Shown: positions 7,315 through 16,916, counted from the stretch's first letter. The stretch: DNA of 64,000 nucleotides from Synechococcus sp. CCY 9618 (GCF_019038415.1 NZ_JAFKRG010000014.1:1-64000), one strand, 5' to 3'. The notes: generated by a model not told the origin, from the letters alone. Translations and numbers: made by a program.

Positions 7315-8469
7315 ATGACCACGCCCAGCCTGCGCTTCCGTCCCCACGGTGTCGGCCGGTTCTTCGTGGCGGGGTTCCTCTCGCTCTGGCTGTGTGCCTG
7401 GTCGGCGGGAGAACTCTTCGCCCTCTGGTTTCTGTGGACCTTCCTGACCACCGGTCAGGGGCCGCTGGCGGTGGTGGTCTTCGTTCTGTTGTGGGTGAGT
7501 GTCTGGAGCTGGGGGGGAATCGTCGCCCTGACTCTGGTGCTGCGCTGCCTGTGGTCGGAGGATCGGCTGGTGCTCCACGACGACGGCCGCCTGGAGTGCC
7601 TGGCTCGGCTGGGGCCGTTCCGTCGTCGCCGGGCCCTTCCCTGGCGGGAGATCCTTCGCTTCCGGGTGCAGGCCGAGGCCGCCCGGGGTGGCGCCCTGGT
7701 GGCCGAACTTCCCGGTCGCACGCTCGAGATCACCCGCCTGGGCAACCTGCGCCAGCGGCAGGAGGCCGCCGAGCAGCTCAACCGGGCCCTGGGGCCGCGG
7801 CCTGAGCCCCGGGAGCCGAATCCGGCGCCTGCGGTTCTGCCGGCGGGCTGGCAGGAGGTCAGCCCCTCCTTCGACAGCCCGCTGCTGGTGCCCCACCCGG
7901 GGCTGCGGCGCCGGCAGTCCCTGGCGATGGGACTGGTCTGCCTGTTGGTGTGGGGTCTGCTGGCCCTGCTGGTGGGCGGCGCCCTCACCCGGCCGGCCCT
8001 GTGGGTGGGGGTGCTGGTGTTGGGCGCTCTGGGCCTGGCCTGCGGCTGGGGTCTGCTGTGGCTGCTGTTCGGGCGGCGGGAGTGGCGACTGGAGCCCCGC
8101 CGGCTGGTGCTGCAGCGCCGCTTCGCAGGCCGCCTGCGCACCCTGGGGGAAGCCAGGGCCCTGCAGCTGACCGAAACGATCGATTCCGACGGTGATCGTT
8201 GTTATCGCCTGGAGGCGACCCGCTCCGCCGGCAGGCCCCTGACCGTCGACCACAGCGGCCAAGATCCCGCTTCCCTGCGCAGCCTGGGGGCCTGGCTGGC
8301 GGCCAGGGCCCATGTGCCGTTCGAGGACCGGGTGCCCACCGAGGCCCAGCGGTTGGAGCGGCGCACGGCCGAGCTGCAGCGTCTTCGCCAGCAGCTGACA
8401 GAGGCAGGGCCCCTCGGCCGCTGGGCCGCCCAGCTGATCGATCGGGATGATGCCGGACGCTCGGCCTAG
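7315..8469 (+). CDS. Membrane protein with internal duplication, unknown function
   Basis: This 384-residue protein consists of two similar halves. Each has a pair of hydrophobic helices (about residues 15-42 and 50-78; about 200-225 and 230-255) followed by a beta-rich soluble segment of PH/YcxB type (RLVLHDDGRLECLARLG.. and RRLVLQRRFAGRLR..). The halves probably arose by tandem duplication. The C-terminal 40 residues are helical and charged (ERRTAELQRLRQQL). The translation start is the ATG at 7315; an upstream GTG would add a poorly conserved stretch. I do not recognise a named family beyond the resemblance to small YcxB/PH-like membrane proteins. It precedes the MscS gene by 29 nt on the same strand, so the two may be co-transcribed. 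Confidence 0.6.
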   Translation: MTTPSLRFRPHGVGRFFVAGFLSLWLCAWSAGELFALWFLWTFLTTGQGPLAVVVFVLLWVSVWSWGGIVALTLVLRCLWSEDRLVLHDDGRLECLARLGPFRRRRALPWREILRFRVQAEAARGGALVAELPGRTLEITRLGNLRQRQEAAEQLNRALGPRPEPREPNPAPAVLPAGWQEVSPSFDSPLLVPHPGLRRRQSLAMGLVCLLVWGLLALLVGGALTRPALWVGVLVLGALGLACGWGLLWLLFGRREWRLEPRRLVLQRRFAGRLRTLGEARALQLTETIDSDGDRCYRLEATRSAGRPLTVDHSGQDPASLRSLGAWLAARAHVPFEDRVPTEAQRLERRTAELQRLRQQLTEAGPLGRWAAQLIDRDDAGRSA

Positions 8470-8498
8470 GATTGGTTCACGACGGAAGCGAAGCAACC

Positions 8499-9356
8499 AT
8501 GGCTGGGGTTCTCGCCTGGATGCCCCAGGGCCTGGCCGCCGTGCTCATCCTTCTGGGCGCCTGGCTGGTGTGGCGCCTGGTCAAGAAGGCGATGGGCCTG
8601 GCCGTGCAGCGGGCGGATCTGGATCCCACCGCCGGCAATTTTCTGCTGACCTTGCTGAAATATCTGATTCTGTCGATCGGGGTGATCACGGCCCTGGGGC
8701 GTCTGGGCATCAACACCACCTCCATCCTTGCCAGCCTGGGTGTGGTGGGGCTGAGCCTGGGATTCGCCGCCAAGGATGCCCTTTCCAACATGATCTCCGG
8801 GATCTTCATTTTCTGGGACCGGCCCTTTGTGCTTGGCGATCTCATTGAGGTCGGCGGCCACTATGGACGGGTCGACCGGATCACCATGCGCTCCACCCGG
8901 GTGGTGACGCCGGACGGCAGAATGCTGGCGGTGCCAAACACCATCGTGGTGAATTCCATCGTTGCCTCCTATACAAACTTTCCCCATCTCCGGCTCGATA
9001 TTCCCTTCACGGTGGGTGTGGAGGAGAATCTCGACAGGGTTCGGACGATTGCCCTTTCCGTCTGCAGGGGACATGCCCTGCTGGTGACGGAGCCACCGGC
9101 CAGGGTGGTGGTCACGGCTCTGAACGATTACAACGTCGCCATGGAGCTCCAGGTGTGGCTTGCCGACGAGAAGCTGCACATCCCTGAGCGCCACTCCCTG
9201 AGAGAGCGCCTGTTTGAGGCGCTTCGCGACGCCGGGGTCGACATGCCCTTCGAAACGCTGGCCCTGCGAGGCATCCCGGAGAACTCAGCAGTCCCCCCCT
9301 CCAGCCTTCCGGCAACCTCGGCTCCCCCCTCCGGTACGGAGTCTGCAAGCGATTGA
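8499..9356 (+). CDS. Small-conductance mechanosensitive channel (MscS family)
   Basis: This 285-residue MscS-type channel has an N-terminal helix (residues 8-27), a second helix (about 45-65) and the pore helix TM3 with the Gly/Ala pattern LASLGVVGLSLGFAAKDALSNMISGIFIFWDRPFVLGD (about 82-119). A beta domain (VVTPDGRMLAVPNTIVVN) and a cytoplasmic cage domain follow. The C-terminus carries a low-complexity Pro/Ser tail. MscS channels open under membrane tension and release osmolytes on hypo-osmotic shock. It is the first of two MscS genes flanking a patatin and an unknown protein (8.5-12.5 kb). The ATG at 8499 follows an AAGCGAAG purine stretch. Confidence 0.9.
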   Translation: MAGVLAWMPQGLAAVLILLGAWLVWRLVKKAMGLAVQRADLDPTAGNFLLTLLKYLILSIGVITALGRLGINTTSILASLGVVGLSLGFAAKDALSNMISGIFIFWDRPFVLGDLIEVGGHYGRVDRITMRSTRVVTPDGRMLAVPNTIVVNSIVASYTNFPHLRLDIPFTVGVEENLDRVRTIALSVCRGHALLVTEPPARVVVTALNDYNVAMELQVWLADEKLHIPERHSLRERLFEALRDAGVDMPFETLALRGIPENSAVPPSSLPATSAPPSGTESASD

Positions 9357-9480
9357 ACTGCCTACTCCTTCCGTTTCAGGACCTTCGCATCAGGGAGATC
9401 ATTCGCGCACCGACTTGTGCCCGATCACGCAACCTTTGCCACGTGACTAGAGTTCACTCCCCCTTTCCGATTCCTGCACC

Positions 9481-10467
9481 ATGAAAAGCGTCGGGCTGGC
9501 GTTAGGAAGTGGAGGAGCGAGAGGCTGGGCCCACATCGGTGTGATTCGTGCCCTCGAGGAGGCCGGGATCCGGATCGATTGCATCTCCGGAGCCAGCATC
9601 GGAGCCCTGGTGGGAGCCATCCACTGCGCAGGCGAACTGGATGAGCTGGAAGAGTTCATCCAGGATCTGAGCTGGAGAGACATGCTCTCCTACTTCGACA
9701 TGGTCTTCCCCACCAGTGGTCTGCTGGATGGCAACAAGGTCTATGAACTGCTTTCAGAACACATGCAGGGGATGCTGATCGAGGAATCCCCGATCCCGTT
9801 CTGCTGTGTGGCCACTGATCTGATCAAGGGCGAAGAGGTCCACATCCGCTCCGGCTCCATGGTGGATGCGGTGCGGGCCAGCATCTCCGTGCCCGGAATC
9901 TTCACGCCCTTCTGCCATGGCGATCTCTTCCTCGGTGATGGGGGTATCGTCAACCCAGTGCCGGTGGATGTGGTCCGCGGCATGGGGGCGGAAGTCGTGA
10001 TCGCGGTGAATCTCAACCGCAATGATGTCACCGGTGGTCTCGCGCCCTCTTCGCGGGCCGAGGTCATCTGCTCGGTGGCCGCCCCTGACGAAGCAGAGGA
10101 GGAGGAGGCCGAGACGGATGGCACCCCCCGCACCTCCAGCGAGGCGTCGAAACGCCGCAGGGAATCGTTCCTGAAGAGCCTCAGCGACCGCTACCAGAGC
10201 ATGAAGGACACACTGAACGACAAGGTGGATCAGTGGTTCCCCTCCGAAGAACCCGGGCCGAACATCTTCGATGTGATCGGCACCTCACTGAATGTCATGG
10301 AGCAACAGGTCACCCGCAGCCGGCTGGAAACCCACGCACCCGACGTCCTGCTGGAGCCGGTCCTGAACGACTTCGCCATCTTTGATTTCCACAAGGCCAA
10401 CAGGATCATCCGCAAGGGCTACCGGGCCATGAAGGACCAGCTGCCGGCTCTGAAGGAGCTTCTCTGA
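9481..10467 (+). CDS. Patatin-like phospholipase (RssA/NTE family)
   Basis: This 328-residue patatin-family serine hydrolase has the oxyanion motif GSGGARG (residues 9-15), the nucleophile elbow GASIG with Ser39, and the catalytic Asp153 in DGGIVNPVPVD. It probably cleaves acyl chains from membrane lipids in the cytoplasm; no signal peptide is visible. A long insertion from about residue 190 to 250 is rich in Glu, Ser and Arg (AEEEEAETDG) and looks disordered. The gene's TGA overlaps the ATG of the next gene by one base (TGATG, 10465-10469), indicating translational coupling with the unknown 374-residue protein. MscS channel genes lie on both sides, suggesting a membrane-state related role. 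Confidence 0.88.
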   Translation: MKSVGLALGSGGARGWAHIGVIRALEEAGIRIDCISGASIGALVGAIHCAGELDELEEFIQDLSWRDMLSYFDMVFPTSGLLDGNKVYELLSEHMQGMLIEESPIPFCCVATDLIKGEEVHIRSGSMVDAVRASISVPGIFTPFCHGDLFLGDGGIVNPVPVDVVRGMGAEVVIAVNLNRNDVTGGLAPSSRAEVICSVAAPDEAEEEEAETDGTPRTSSEASKRRRESFLKSLSDRYQSMKDTLNDKVDQWFPSEEPGPNIFDVIGTSLNVMEQQVTRSRLETHAPDVLLEPVLNDFAIFDFHKANRIIRKGYRAMKDQLPALKELL

Positions 10468-11591
10468 TGGCTGTTCCCCTGCTCCATTCTCTCCATGCGG
10501 GCCTGGACAGCTGGTTCACGCGCAAGACCTCCCAGCTGGCCGATGATCCCCTCGAACCGCTCCCTCGGGAGCGGGCCCTCGCACTGGGGCGGCGGATCGA
10601 AGCCCTCGATGGTCCGGCGCCCCTTCAGGCCTTTGTGCGTGAGGCGCTGGGCGAAGCGATCGAGGCCTGGCGCGCCGATCCGGAGGCCGCCAACGTGCTG
10701 GTCGTCCTCGGTCGTCCTGTTGAGCCCATCACGCCGGTGATCGAGGCAGTTCTGGCCGAGCGGGAGGGTCCGTCCTCCGGCTTCCACACGCTGCTGCCCT
10801 GCCATCGGCGGCCGGCGGATCCGGAGAACACCCCCCGCATGCTCACCGCCGCCCTGGAGGGGAGGGGAGCGTCGGGGGCCGCAGAGGGGGAGGCGTCGCT
10901 GCTCAGCCTGCCCAACCTGGATCAGTGTTTTCTGCGCTGCATCGACGGCTGGAGCGGCATCGAGCGACTGCGCCGGGTGATTCTCGAGCGCCGCGACAGC
11001 TTCTGGCTCCTGGGCTGCAGCAGCTGGGCCTGGAAGTTTCTCGACCACGTGAGCCAGATCAGCTCCTATTTCCCCGCCGCCAGATTCCTTCCATCCCTCG
11101 AAGGCTCCGAGCTGCGGGAGTGGCTGGCCCCCGTGGCCGAGGGGCTTGAGCTGAAGCCAGAGACTGCGGCCGTGCCTGGAGGGCCTGAAACCGCTGAGGA
11201 CGCGGCAGCAGACCGGTGGAGCCAGCTGGCTGAACTCGCCGCCGGCAGCAGCCGCATCGCCGCCGAGCTCTGGCTGGGGAGCCTGCGTCTGGCTCCGGCC
11301 GACGACGAAGGTGGGCTGCGGCAGGTGAAGCCTGTCCTGCCCGATCTGCCCAGCCTGACCGATGAGGACCGTTATCTCCTGCACAGCCTCCTGATCCACA
11401 GCACCATGCGCCGGGACCATCTCGCCTTCGGGCTGGGGCTGCCCAGTCACCGGCTCCAGCCGCGCATCCACTGGCTTCTCGGCGAGGGCGTGATTGAGGA
11501 AACCGCGGGGGAACTGGCCGTGCGGCCGTCCCATTACCCGTGCCTGGTGAAGGAGCTGGCGAACAACAATTTCTTCACCTGGGAGGCCTGA
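10467..11591 (+). CDS. Unknown protein coupled to patatin and MscS genes
   Basis: This 374-residue soluble protein is not recognised. The sequence alternates beta and helix (NVLVVLGRPVEPITPVIEAVL; SLPNLDQCFLRC; DSFWLLGCSSWAWKFLDHV; AARFLPSLEGSELREWL) in a way reminiscent of an AAA/STAND-like nucleotide-binding core, but no Walker A loop (GxxxxGKS/T) is present. The C-terminal 90 residues look like a winged-helix domain (LTDEDRYLLHSLLIHSTMRRDHLAFGLGLP...RIHWLLGEGVIEET). It starts one base inside the patatin stop codon and ends 3 nt before the second MscS gene, so these three genes form one operon. A regulator or adaptor of channel or phospholipase is possible but is only an inference from position. 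Confidence 0.7.
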   Translation: MAVPLLHSLHAGLDSWFTRKTSQLADDPLEPLPRERALALGRRIEALDGPAPLQAFVREALGEAIEAWRADPEAANVLVVLGRPVEPITPVIEAVLAEREGPSSGFHTLLPCHRRPADPENTPRMLTAALEGRGASGAAEGEASLLSLPNLDQCFLRCIDGWSGIERLRRVILERRDSFWLLGCSSWAWKFLDHVSQISSYFPAARFLPSLEGSELREWLAPVAEGLELKPETAAVPGGPETAEDAAADRWSQLAELAAGSSRIAAELWLGSLRLAPADDEGGLRQVKPVLPDLPSLTDEDRYLLHSLLIHSTMRRDHLAFGLGLPSHRLQPRIHWLLGEGVIEETAGELAVRPSHYPCLVKELANNNFFTWEA

Positions 11592-11594
11592 CCC

Positions 11595-12506
11595 ATGGCT
11601 TCAGCCACGCTCCGCCGCCGCCGGGTCAGGGTCCTGCTGGTCGCTCTGGCCGCGACCATCCTGCCGGCCGCCGCCCGGGCCGAGACGGCGACGCAGCGCA
11701 TCCTCGCCGATGTCACTCTGATGAAGTCCATCGGTGCGGTGGTGGCCGTCCTGCTGGCCTACGCCGGCATCTTCCTGATCGAACGGCTGACCGGCTGGCT
11801 GTCCGAAAAGGTGGCACGCCGCTACCGGCTGCTGATCAAACAGTCGGTGCCGTTCCTGAAGGGCATGATTCTGATCGTGACGGTCTCCTATCTGCTCGAT
11901 CAGTTCCTCAACCTCACCCAGAACAACCTTCTGGCCTTGACGGGCACCCTCGCGGTGGCACTGGGCTTTGCTTTCAAGGACTACGTGAGTTCGATCATCG
12001 CCGGCGTCGTTTCCCTCTTTGAAGCGTCCTACCGGGTGGGAGATCGGGTCAGGATCGGCGACCACTACGGCGAGGTCGTCGGCTATGGGCTGCGCAGTCT
12101 GCAGCTGGTCACTCCCGACGACAACACCATCACCATCCCCCACAATCTCCTCTGGACCGATTCGATCTCGAATGCCAACAGCGGCAAGCTGGAGGCTCAG
12201 GTGGCCACGGATGTCTATTTCGACCACACGGTCGATCCCGATCTGGTGGTGGACATTCTCTATCAGGCGGCCTACAGCAGTCAGTACACCCAGCTGCGGC
12301 TGCCCATCGTGGTGGTGATGGAGGAGCACCTCTGGGGTACCCAGTACCGGTTGCGTTGCTACCCCATGGATGCCCGCGATGAGTTCGTCTACCGCACCGA
12401 TCTTCTGATGCGGGCCAAGCGGGCCTTTGCCCACCATGATCTGTCCTACCCCCGTCCGCAGCTGGCGCTTCTCGACCCTGCCGGCTCGTCGCCTGCCGAG
12501 GGCTGA
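11595..12506 (+). CDS. MscS family mechanosensitive channel with signal peptide
   Basis: This 303-residue channel of the MscS family begins with a cleavable Sec signal (residues 1-29, ending AAARAETA). Membrane helices follow at about 40-60 and 75-95, and the pore helix segment TLAVALGFAFKDYVSSIIAGVVSLFEASYRVGD (about 113-145) introduces the beta domain (LVTPDDNTITIPHNLLWTDSISN). It is more divergent from canonical MscS than the protein at 8499, lacks the usual Gly-Ala packing density of TM3 and has a shorter C-terminal cage. It is the last gene of the patatin operon, 3 nt after the preceding stop, and is followed by 145 nt of non-coding DNA before the GGDEF/EAL gene. Confidence 0.87.
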   Translation: MASATLRRRRVRVLLVALAATILPAAARAETATQRILADVTLMKSIGAVVAVLLAYAGIFLIERLTGWLSEKVARRYRLLIKQSVPFLKGMILIVTVSYLLDQFLNLTQNNLLALTGTLAVALGFAFKDYVSSIIAGVVSLFEASYRVGDRVRIGDHYGEVVGYGLRSLQLVTPDDNTITIPHNLLWTDSISNANSGKLEAQVATDVYFDHTVDPDLVVDILYQAAYSSQYTQLRLPIVVVMEEHLWGTQYRLRCYPMDARDEFVYRTDLLMRAKRAFAHHDLSYPRPQLALLDPAGSSPAEG

Positions 12507-12651
12507 ACCTCCCACCGTCGGGATGTGGCCACAGGGAAATAAGCCGCTACTATTTCAAAGTGCACCTGTCAGACTCGCCGCAGACGCATTGACGACCCTT
12601 CTCGCTTCTGCTTCGGATCAGCATCACTAACGGAGACGGCGTAAGGGTTCA

Positions 12652-14805
12652 ATGGGTTTTTCTGACACCTTTCCATTCCTCCACCCCAGGCCTCGGGACA
12701 GGGAGCGTGGCAAGGCCGGCACCAATGGCGACGGGGGCGTCGATCCAGGGCCCCTCACGGCAGGCCTGAGCGCCTGGGCAGACAGCCAGCCGATCCTCGA
12801 TGCCCTGCCGGATCCCCTGGTTGTGCTGGTGCCGCAGCGGAGCTCCAGCGGCGGGATCATCGATTTCGTCTACGCCTACGCCAACGCTCCGGCCTGCGCC
12901 TATCACCACCGCAGTCAACGTCAGATGCTGGGCGCCCGGCTGCGGCAGCTTCATCCGGCGGTCGCTACCAATGGCCTGTTCGAGCAGTACGTCCGCGTCG
13001 TGGAGACCGGCAAAGCCCTGGATCTCGATGCCCTCGACTACCCCAACGACGGCGCCACCGGTCCCATTCACCACTACGACATCCGTGTGGTTCCCGTTGG
13101 TGGTGTCATCTGCTTTCTCTGGCGCGATGTGACAGGCAGGGTTCATGCCCAGAAGCAGCTGCAGGATGCGGAACGGCGCTATCGCCTGCTGGCCAGGCAC
13201 GCCTCCGATGTGGTGATCGAAGTGGACGCGGATCACCGGGTTCTCTGGGTGTCCGAATCGATTGAAGCCCTGCTCGGCTGGCAGCAGCCCGCCGTGATGG
13301 GCAGGGCGGCCATTGAGTTCGTGCACCGCGACGATCGGGGCCGGGCCGTGCGCGCCGGTCAGGACCTGGACGAGCGGGGCCCGTTCGAGGGGGAGCTGAG
13401 GATTCTGTGTGCCGACGACAGCTGGCGCTGGATGGGTGTCACCGCCCATGCCCTGTCCGGTGAGAAGGGCATGGCGTGGGTGCTCTCCTTCCGTGACATC
13501 CATGACGAGGTGCGGATCCGCACCGAGCTGCATCACACCATCCAGCACGACTTCATCACCGGCCTGGCTGTCCGCGGCGTCGCCCTCGAGCGGCTCCGCC
13601 GCTCTCTCGACGGCCTCAAGGGCTCAGGGGAGACCTTGGCGGTGCTGAGCATCGGGATCGATGGTCTCACCCAGGTCAACGATGCCCTCACCCACACCGG
13701 CGGCGACAAGCTGATCGCCTTCCTCGCCGCCCGGATCACCAAGGAGATCGGCAATCCCGATCAGGTGGGTCGGGGCACCGGTGATGAATTCATCGTGCTC
13801 CTCAGCCCGCTCCCTTCGGGCGCCGATGCCGCCCTCACCGCAGAGCGGATCCTCAGGGCCTGCCAGGCTCCGATCGTGATCGGTGGCCAGCCCATCGATC
13901 CCACGGTGAGCATCGGCATCGCCACAGCCAGGGCGGGCACCCTCCCGGACGAACTGCTCCGGGATGCCAGTCTCGCCATGCGTCAGGCCAAGGTCCGTGG
14001 ACGCAACTGCTATGCGTTCGTCGATGACGCCCTGGCCACCGAGGCCCACACCCGCCTGATGTTCGCGGCGGAGCTCCAGCGAGGTCTGGCGGCCGGGGAG
14101 TTCGCGGCCTGGTTCATGCCGATCGTCGCCTTCGACACCGGCGAAGTCACGGGCTACGAAGCCCTGGTGCGCTGGCTCCGGCCCGATGGCATCGAGATGG
14201 AGCCCGCGGCCTTTCTTCCTTTCGCTGAACGCAGCCGGTTGATCGCCAGGATCGATCTGGTGGTCCTGCATCAGGCTCTGGCGGCGCTGTCCCGGCTGCC
14301 CGAGTCACTCACCATGGCGGTCAACGTGTCGGCGGCCACCTTCTCCCTGGACGATTACCCCGAGCTGGTGTGTGAGGCCCTGCGGGTCTCTGGGGTGGCC
14401 CCCCATCGCCTCCATCTGGAAGTCACCGAGACCGCTCTCCTCACCGTGACCGACAGGATCCGCCAGCAGATCCAGCAGCTGGCGTCCCATGGGGTCCGCT
14501 GGTACGTGGATGATTTCGGCACCGGCTATTCCTCGATCAGCCATCTGAGGGATCTGCCGATCGCCGGTCTGAAGCTGGATCAGTCCTTCACGGCGGCCAT
14601 GCGGGCCAAGGACCACAAGAGTCTGCGGCTGGCCCAGGCCCTGGTGGGGGTGGCGGAGGGCCTTGAGCTGGACACGGTGGCCGAGGGCGTGGCCACGATC
14701 GAGGAGGCCTGTCTGCTCGCCTCCCAGGGTTGGCTGCATGGCCAGGGCTGGCTGTACGGCAAGGCCACCCCCCTGCCGGTGGACCCCTTCGCCGGCAGCG
14801 TCTGA
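12652..14805 (+). CDS. PAS-PAS-GGDEF-EAL protein, probable c-di-GMP phosphodiesterase
   Basis: This 717-residue cytoplasmic signalling protein contains a PAS-like region at about 45-165 and a second PAS with PAC at about 175-295 (HASDVVIEVDADHRVLWVSESIEALLGW). A GGDEF domain spans about 310-455 and an EAL domain about 470-710. The diguanylate cyclase signature reads TGDEF (about 376-380) instead of GGDEF, so cyclase activity is doubtful. The EAL domain keeps YEALVRW, AVNVS, LEVTET, VDDFGTGYSS, LKLDQSF, AEGVAT and a QGW variant of QGY, so c-di-GMP hydrolysis is likely, possibly gated by GTP binding in the GGDEF domain as in known hybrids. It is monocistronic and convergent with pyrF, 7 nt between stops. 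Confidence 0.9.
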   Translation: MGFSDTFPFLHPRPRDRERGKAGTNGDGGVDPGPLTAGLSAWADSQPILDALPDPLVVLVPQRSSSGGIIDFVYAYANAPACAYHHRSQRQMLGARLRQLHPAVATNGLFEQYVRVVETGKALDLDALDYPNDGATGPIHHYDIRVVPVGGVICFLWRDVTGRVHAQKQLQDAERRYRLLARHASDVVIEVDADHRVLWVSESIEALLGWQQPAVMGRAAIEFVHRDDRGRAVRAGQDLDERGPFEGELRILCADDSWRWMGVTAHALSGEKGMAWVLSFRDIHDEVRIRTELHHTIQHDFITGLAVRGVALERLRRSLDGLKGSGETLAVLSIGIDGLTQVNDALTHTGGDKLIAFLAARITKEIGNPDQVGRGTGDEFIVLLSPLPSGADAALTAERILRACQAPIVIGGQPIDPTVSIGIATARAGTLPDELLRDASLAMRQAKVRGRNCYAFVDDALATEAHTRLMFAAELQRGLAAGEFAAWFMPIVAFDTGEVTGYEALVRWLRPDGIEMEPAAFLPFAERSRLIARIDLVVLHQALAALSRLPESLTMAVNVSAATFSLDDYPELVCEALRVSGVAPHRLHLEVTETALLTVTDRIRQQIQQLASHGVRWYVDDFGTGYSSISHLRDLPIAGLKLDQSFTAAMRAKDHKSLRLAQALVGVAEGLELDTVAEGVATIEEACLLASQGWLHGQGWLYGKATPLPVDPFAGSV

Positions 14806-14812
14806 GGAGGCT

Positions 14813-15538
14813 TCAGCCCCGTTCGCCACTCCCCAGTTCAGCGCAGCAGGCCGCAAACACCGCGGCTGGATCGGCCGCGGCGCTGATCGCCCGGCCGATC
14901 ACCAGATGGCTTGCCCCCGCCGCCAGGGCCGCCGCTGGGGTCATCACCCGCTTCTGATCACCCGTCTCGTCGCCGGCGGGGCGGATGCCGGGGGTCACCA
15001 GGGCGAAGGGCCGCGGGTGGGCCGCCCGCAGGCCCGCCACCTCCAGGGGGGAGCACACCGCTCCTTTCAGGCCCGCCGCCGCCGCCAGTGCCGCCAGGTC
15101 GCCCACGTGGCGCTCCAGCGGAGTCGTGACCGCCAGCTCGCGACCGAAGCGCTCGGCGTCCCAGCTGGTCAGCACCGTCACCGCCAGCAGGGTGGGGGCG
15201 GGCAGACCCGCCGCGGCAGATCCCTCCAGCGCCGCCTCCTGGGCCGCGGCCAGGGCCTCGCCGCCGGCGCTGGCGTGCACGGTGATCAGCTCGGCCCCCA
15301 GCCGGGCGGCGCTGCGGCAGGCGCCGGCCATGGTGGCGGGGATGTCGTGGAACTTCAGATCCAGGAACACCCGCAGCCCCCGCTGGCGCAGGTCGTGCAC
15401 CACGGCGGGCCCGGCGGCGGTGAACAGCTCCAGGCCCACCTTCACCCAGCGCAGCCCCGGGACCGCCGCCGCCAGAGCCAGGGCCGCCTCGGCGTCGCCG
15501 CGATCGAGGGCGAGAATGATCCTGTCGGCAGCAGCCAT
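14813..15538 (-). CDS. pyrF: Orotidine 5'-phosphate decarboxylase
   Basis: This 241-residue enzyme decarboxylates OMP to UMP, the last step of de novo pyrimidine synthesis. The TIM barrel shows the catalytic Asp-Lys-x-x-Asp set in LDLKFHDIP (about residues 60-68), the N-terminal ILALD, the substrate Lys in WVKVG, and the phosphate-binding [12 protein letters not shown] and VIGRAI loops near the C-terminus. The length is normal for group 1 enzymes. Its ATG overlaps the tyrS stop by one base (TGATG), so it is translationally coupled as the second gene of a tyrS-pyrF pair. It is convergent with the EAL protein. Confidence 0.96.
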   Translation of the reverse strand: MAAADRIILALDRGDAEAALALAAAVPGLRWVKVGLELFTAAGPAVVHDLRQRGLRVFLDLKFHDIPATMAGACRSAARLGAELITVHASAGGEALAAAQEAALEGSAAAGLPAPTLLAVTVLTSWDAERFGRELAVTTPLERHVGDLAALAAAAGLKGAVCSPLEVAGLRAAHPRPFALVTPGIRPAGDETGDQKRVMTPAAALAAGASHLVIGRAISAAADPAAVFAACCAELGSGERG

Positions 15539-16824
15539 CAGGCCACCAGCCGCCGGAAGGTCTTCTTGCCCAGCTGCAGCACCTTGCCGGTCAGCTCCTC
15601 CGGGCCGGCGAACTCCTGATTGGGGTCGCTCAGCTTCTGCCCGTCGAGCTTCACGCCGCCCCCCTGGATCTGGCGCCGCCCCTCGCTGCTGCTGGCGCAG
15701 ACCTGCAGGGCGCTCAGCAGGTAGAAGGCCTTGAGCGGGAAGGCCAGCCCCGCCAGGGAGGCTTCCGGGACGGTTGCCGCGCCCAGCCCGGCCGCCGCCG
15801 GCGTCCCCTTGCCGGCGAGCCCAGCGGCCACCAGCCCTGCCGCATCGGCCTGGGCCTGCAGCGCCGCCTGGAGGCCATGACGGGTGGCGGTCACCTCCAG
15901 GGCCATGGCCTTCTGGCGTTCGCGGGCATCGCCGGGCTGGGCCGCCGGATCCAGATCCGTGAGCAGGGTGAGGTAGTCCGCCACCACCGTGTCGGGCACC
16001 TTCTCGAGCCTGGAATACATCGAGAGCGGATCCTCCATCAGCCCCACCGTGTTGCCCAGGCTCTTGCTCATCTTCTGGACGCCGTCCAGGCCCGGCAGGA
16101 TCGGCAGCAGCAGACCGAACTGGGGCCGCTGGCCGAAATGGCGCTGCAGGTCGCGGCCCATGGCCACGTTGAACTTCTGGTCGGTGCCGCCCAGCTCCAG
16201 GTCGGCCCGCACCGCCACCGAGTCGTAGCCCTGCAGAAGCGGATAGAGGAACTCATGCAGGCTGATGGGGGTGCCGGAGCCGTAGCGGTTGGCGAAGTCC
16301 TCCTTGGCCAGCATCTGGCCCACGGTGCTGATTCCCAGCAGCTCGATCACCCGGGGCAGATCCAGGTCCGCCAGCCATTCGGCGTTGCGTCGCACCTCCA
16401 GCCGGCCGGGGGTCTGGAAATCGAGCAGGGAGCGCTCCGGGGGCTGGCCCTCGCCCAGCTGGGCCAGGTAGGTGGCGGCGTTGGCCTCCACCGCCGCAGC
16501 ATCCAGCTGCACCCGGGTGCTGCTCTTGCCGGTGGGATCGCCGATGCGGGCGGTGAAGTCGCCGATGATCAGCACCGCCGTGTGGCCGGCGTCCTGGAAG
16601 GCCCGCAGCTTGCGGAACAGGATGCTGTGCCCCAGATGGATGTCGCTGCCGGTGGGGTCGATGCCCAGCTTCACCCGCAGGGGACGTCCCTGTCGTTCCG
16701 CCTCTGCCAGCCGGGCCGTGAGCCTCTGGTCCGGATCGTCCTCGGGGCCGGCGGGAAACAGATCGGCCATTCCCCTGGCCAGGGCCGGGGGCAGGTCCGG
16801 CGCCATCGGCCGGCCCGTCTGCAT
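15538..16824 (-). CDS. tyrS: Tyrosyl-tRNA synthetase
   Basis: This protein charges tRNA-Tyr. It has a class I catalytic core with the HIGH-type motif HLGHS and KMSKS (QKMSKSLGN), the family segment [16 protein letters not shown], and an S4 RNA-binding domain over the last 60 residues ([14 protein letters not shown]). Several starts are possible: ATG 16845, ATG 16824 and ATG 16806. I chose 16824 because GAGGGA lies about 9 nt upstream and conserved sequence begins after it; the result is 428 residues, normal for this bacterial subtype. The gene overlaps pyrF by one base. In the 67 nt between 16850 and the DUF1825 stop at 16917 no terminator is obvious. Confidence 0.94.
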   Translation of the reverse strand: MQTGRPMAPDLPPALARGMADLFPAGPEDDPDQRLTARLAEAERQGRPLRVKLGIDPTGSDIHLGHSILFRKLRAFQDAGHTAVLIIGDFTARIGDPTGKSSTRVQLDAAAVEANAATYLAQLGEGQPPERSLLDFQTPGRLEVRRNAEWLADLDLPRVIELLGISTVGQMLAKEDFANRYGSGTPISLHEFLYPLLQGYDSVAVRADLELGGTDQKFNVAMGRDLQRHFGQRPQFGLLLPILPGLDGVQKMSKSLGNTVGLMEDPLSMYSRLEKVPDTVVADYLTLLTDLDPAAQPGDARERQKAMALEVTATRHGLQAALQAQADAAGLVAAGLAGKGTPAAAGLGAATVPEASLAGLAFPLKAFYLLSALQVCASSSEGRRQIQGGGVKLDGQKLSDPNQEFAGPEELTGKVLQLGKKTFRRLVA

Positions 16825-16916
16825 CGGTTGGTGTCCCTCGCCCATCAACGGCTGCCGCCTGCGTGGCAGCGATCGTAGGCAGTGGGCCGTCGGCTCATCC
16901 GGCTGGATCGTCCATC

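Noticed and set aside
10467-11591. STAND/NACHT-type immune ATPase
   Set aside because: Fold-like alternation and a winged-helix end are visible but there is no Walker A or sensor motif, so the function was left unassigned.
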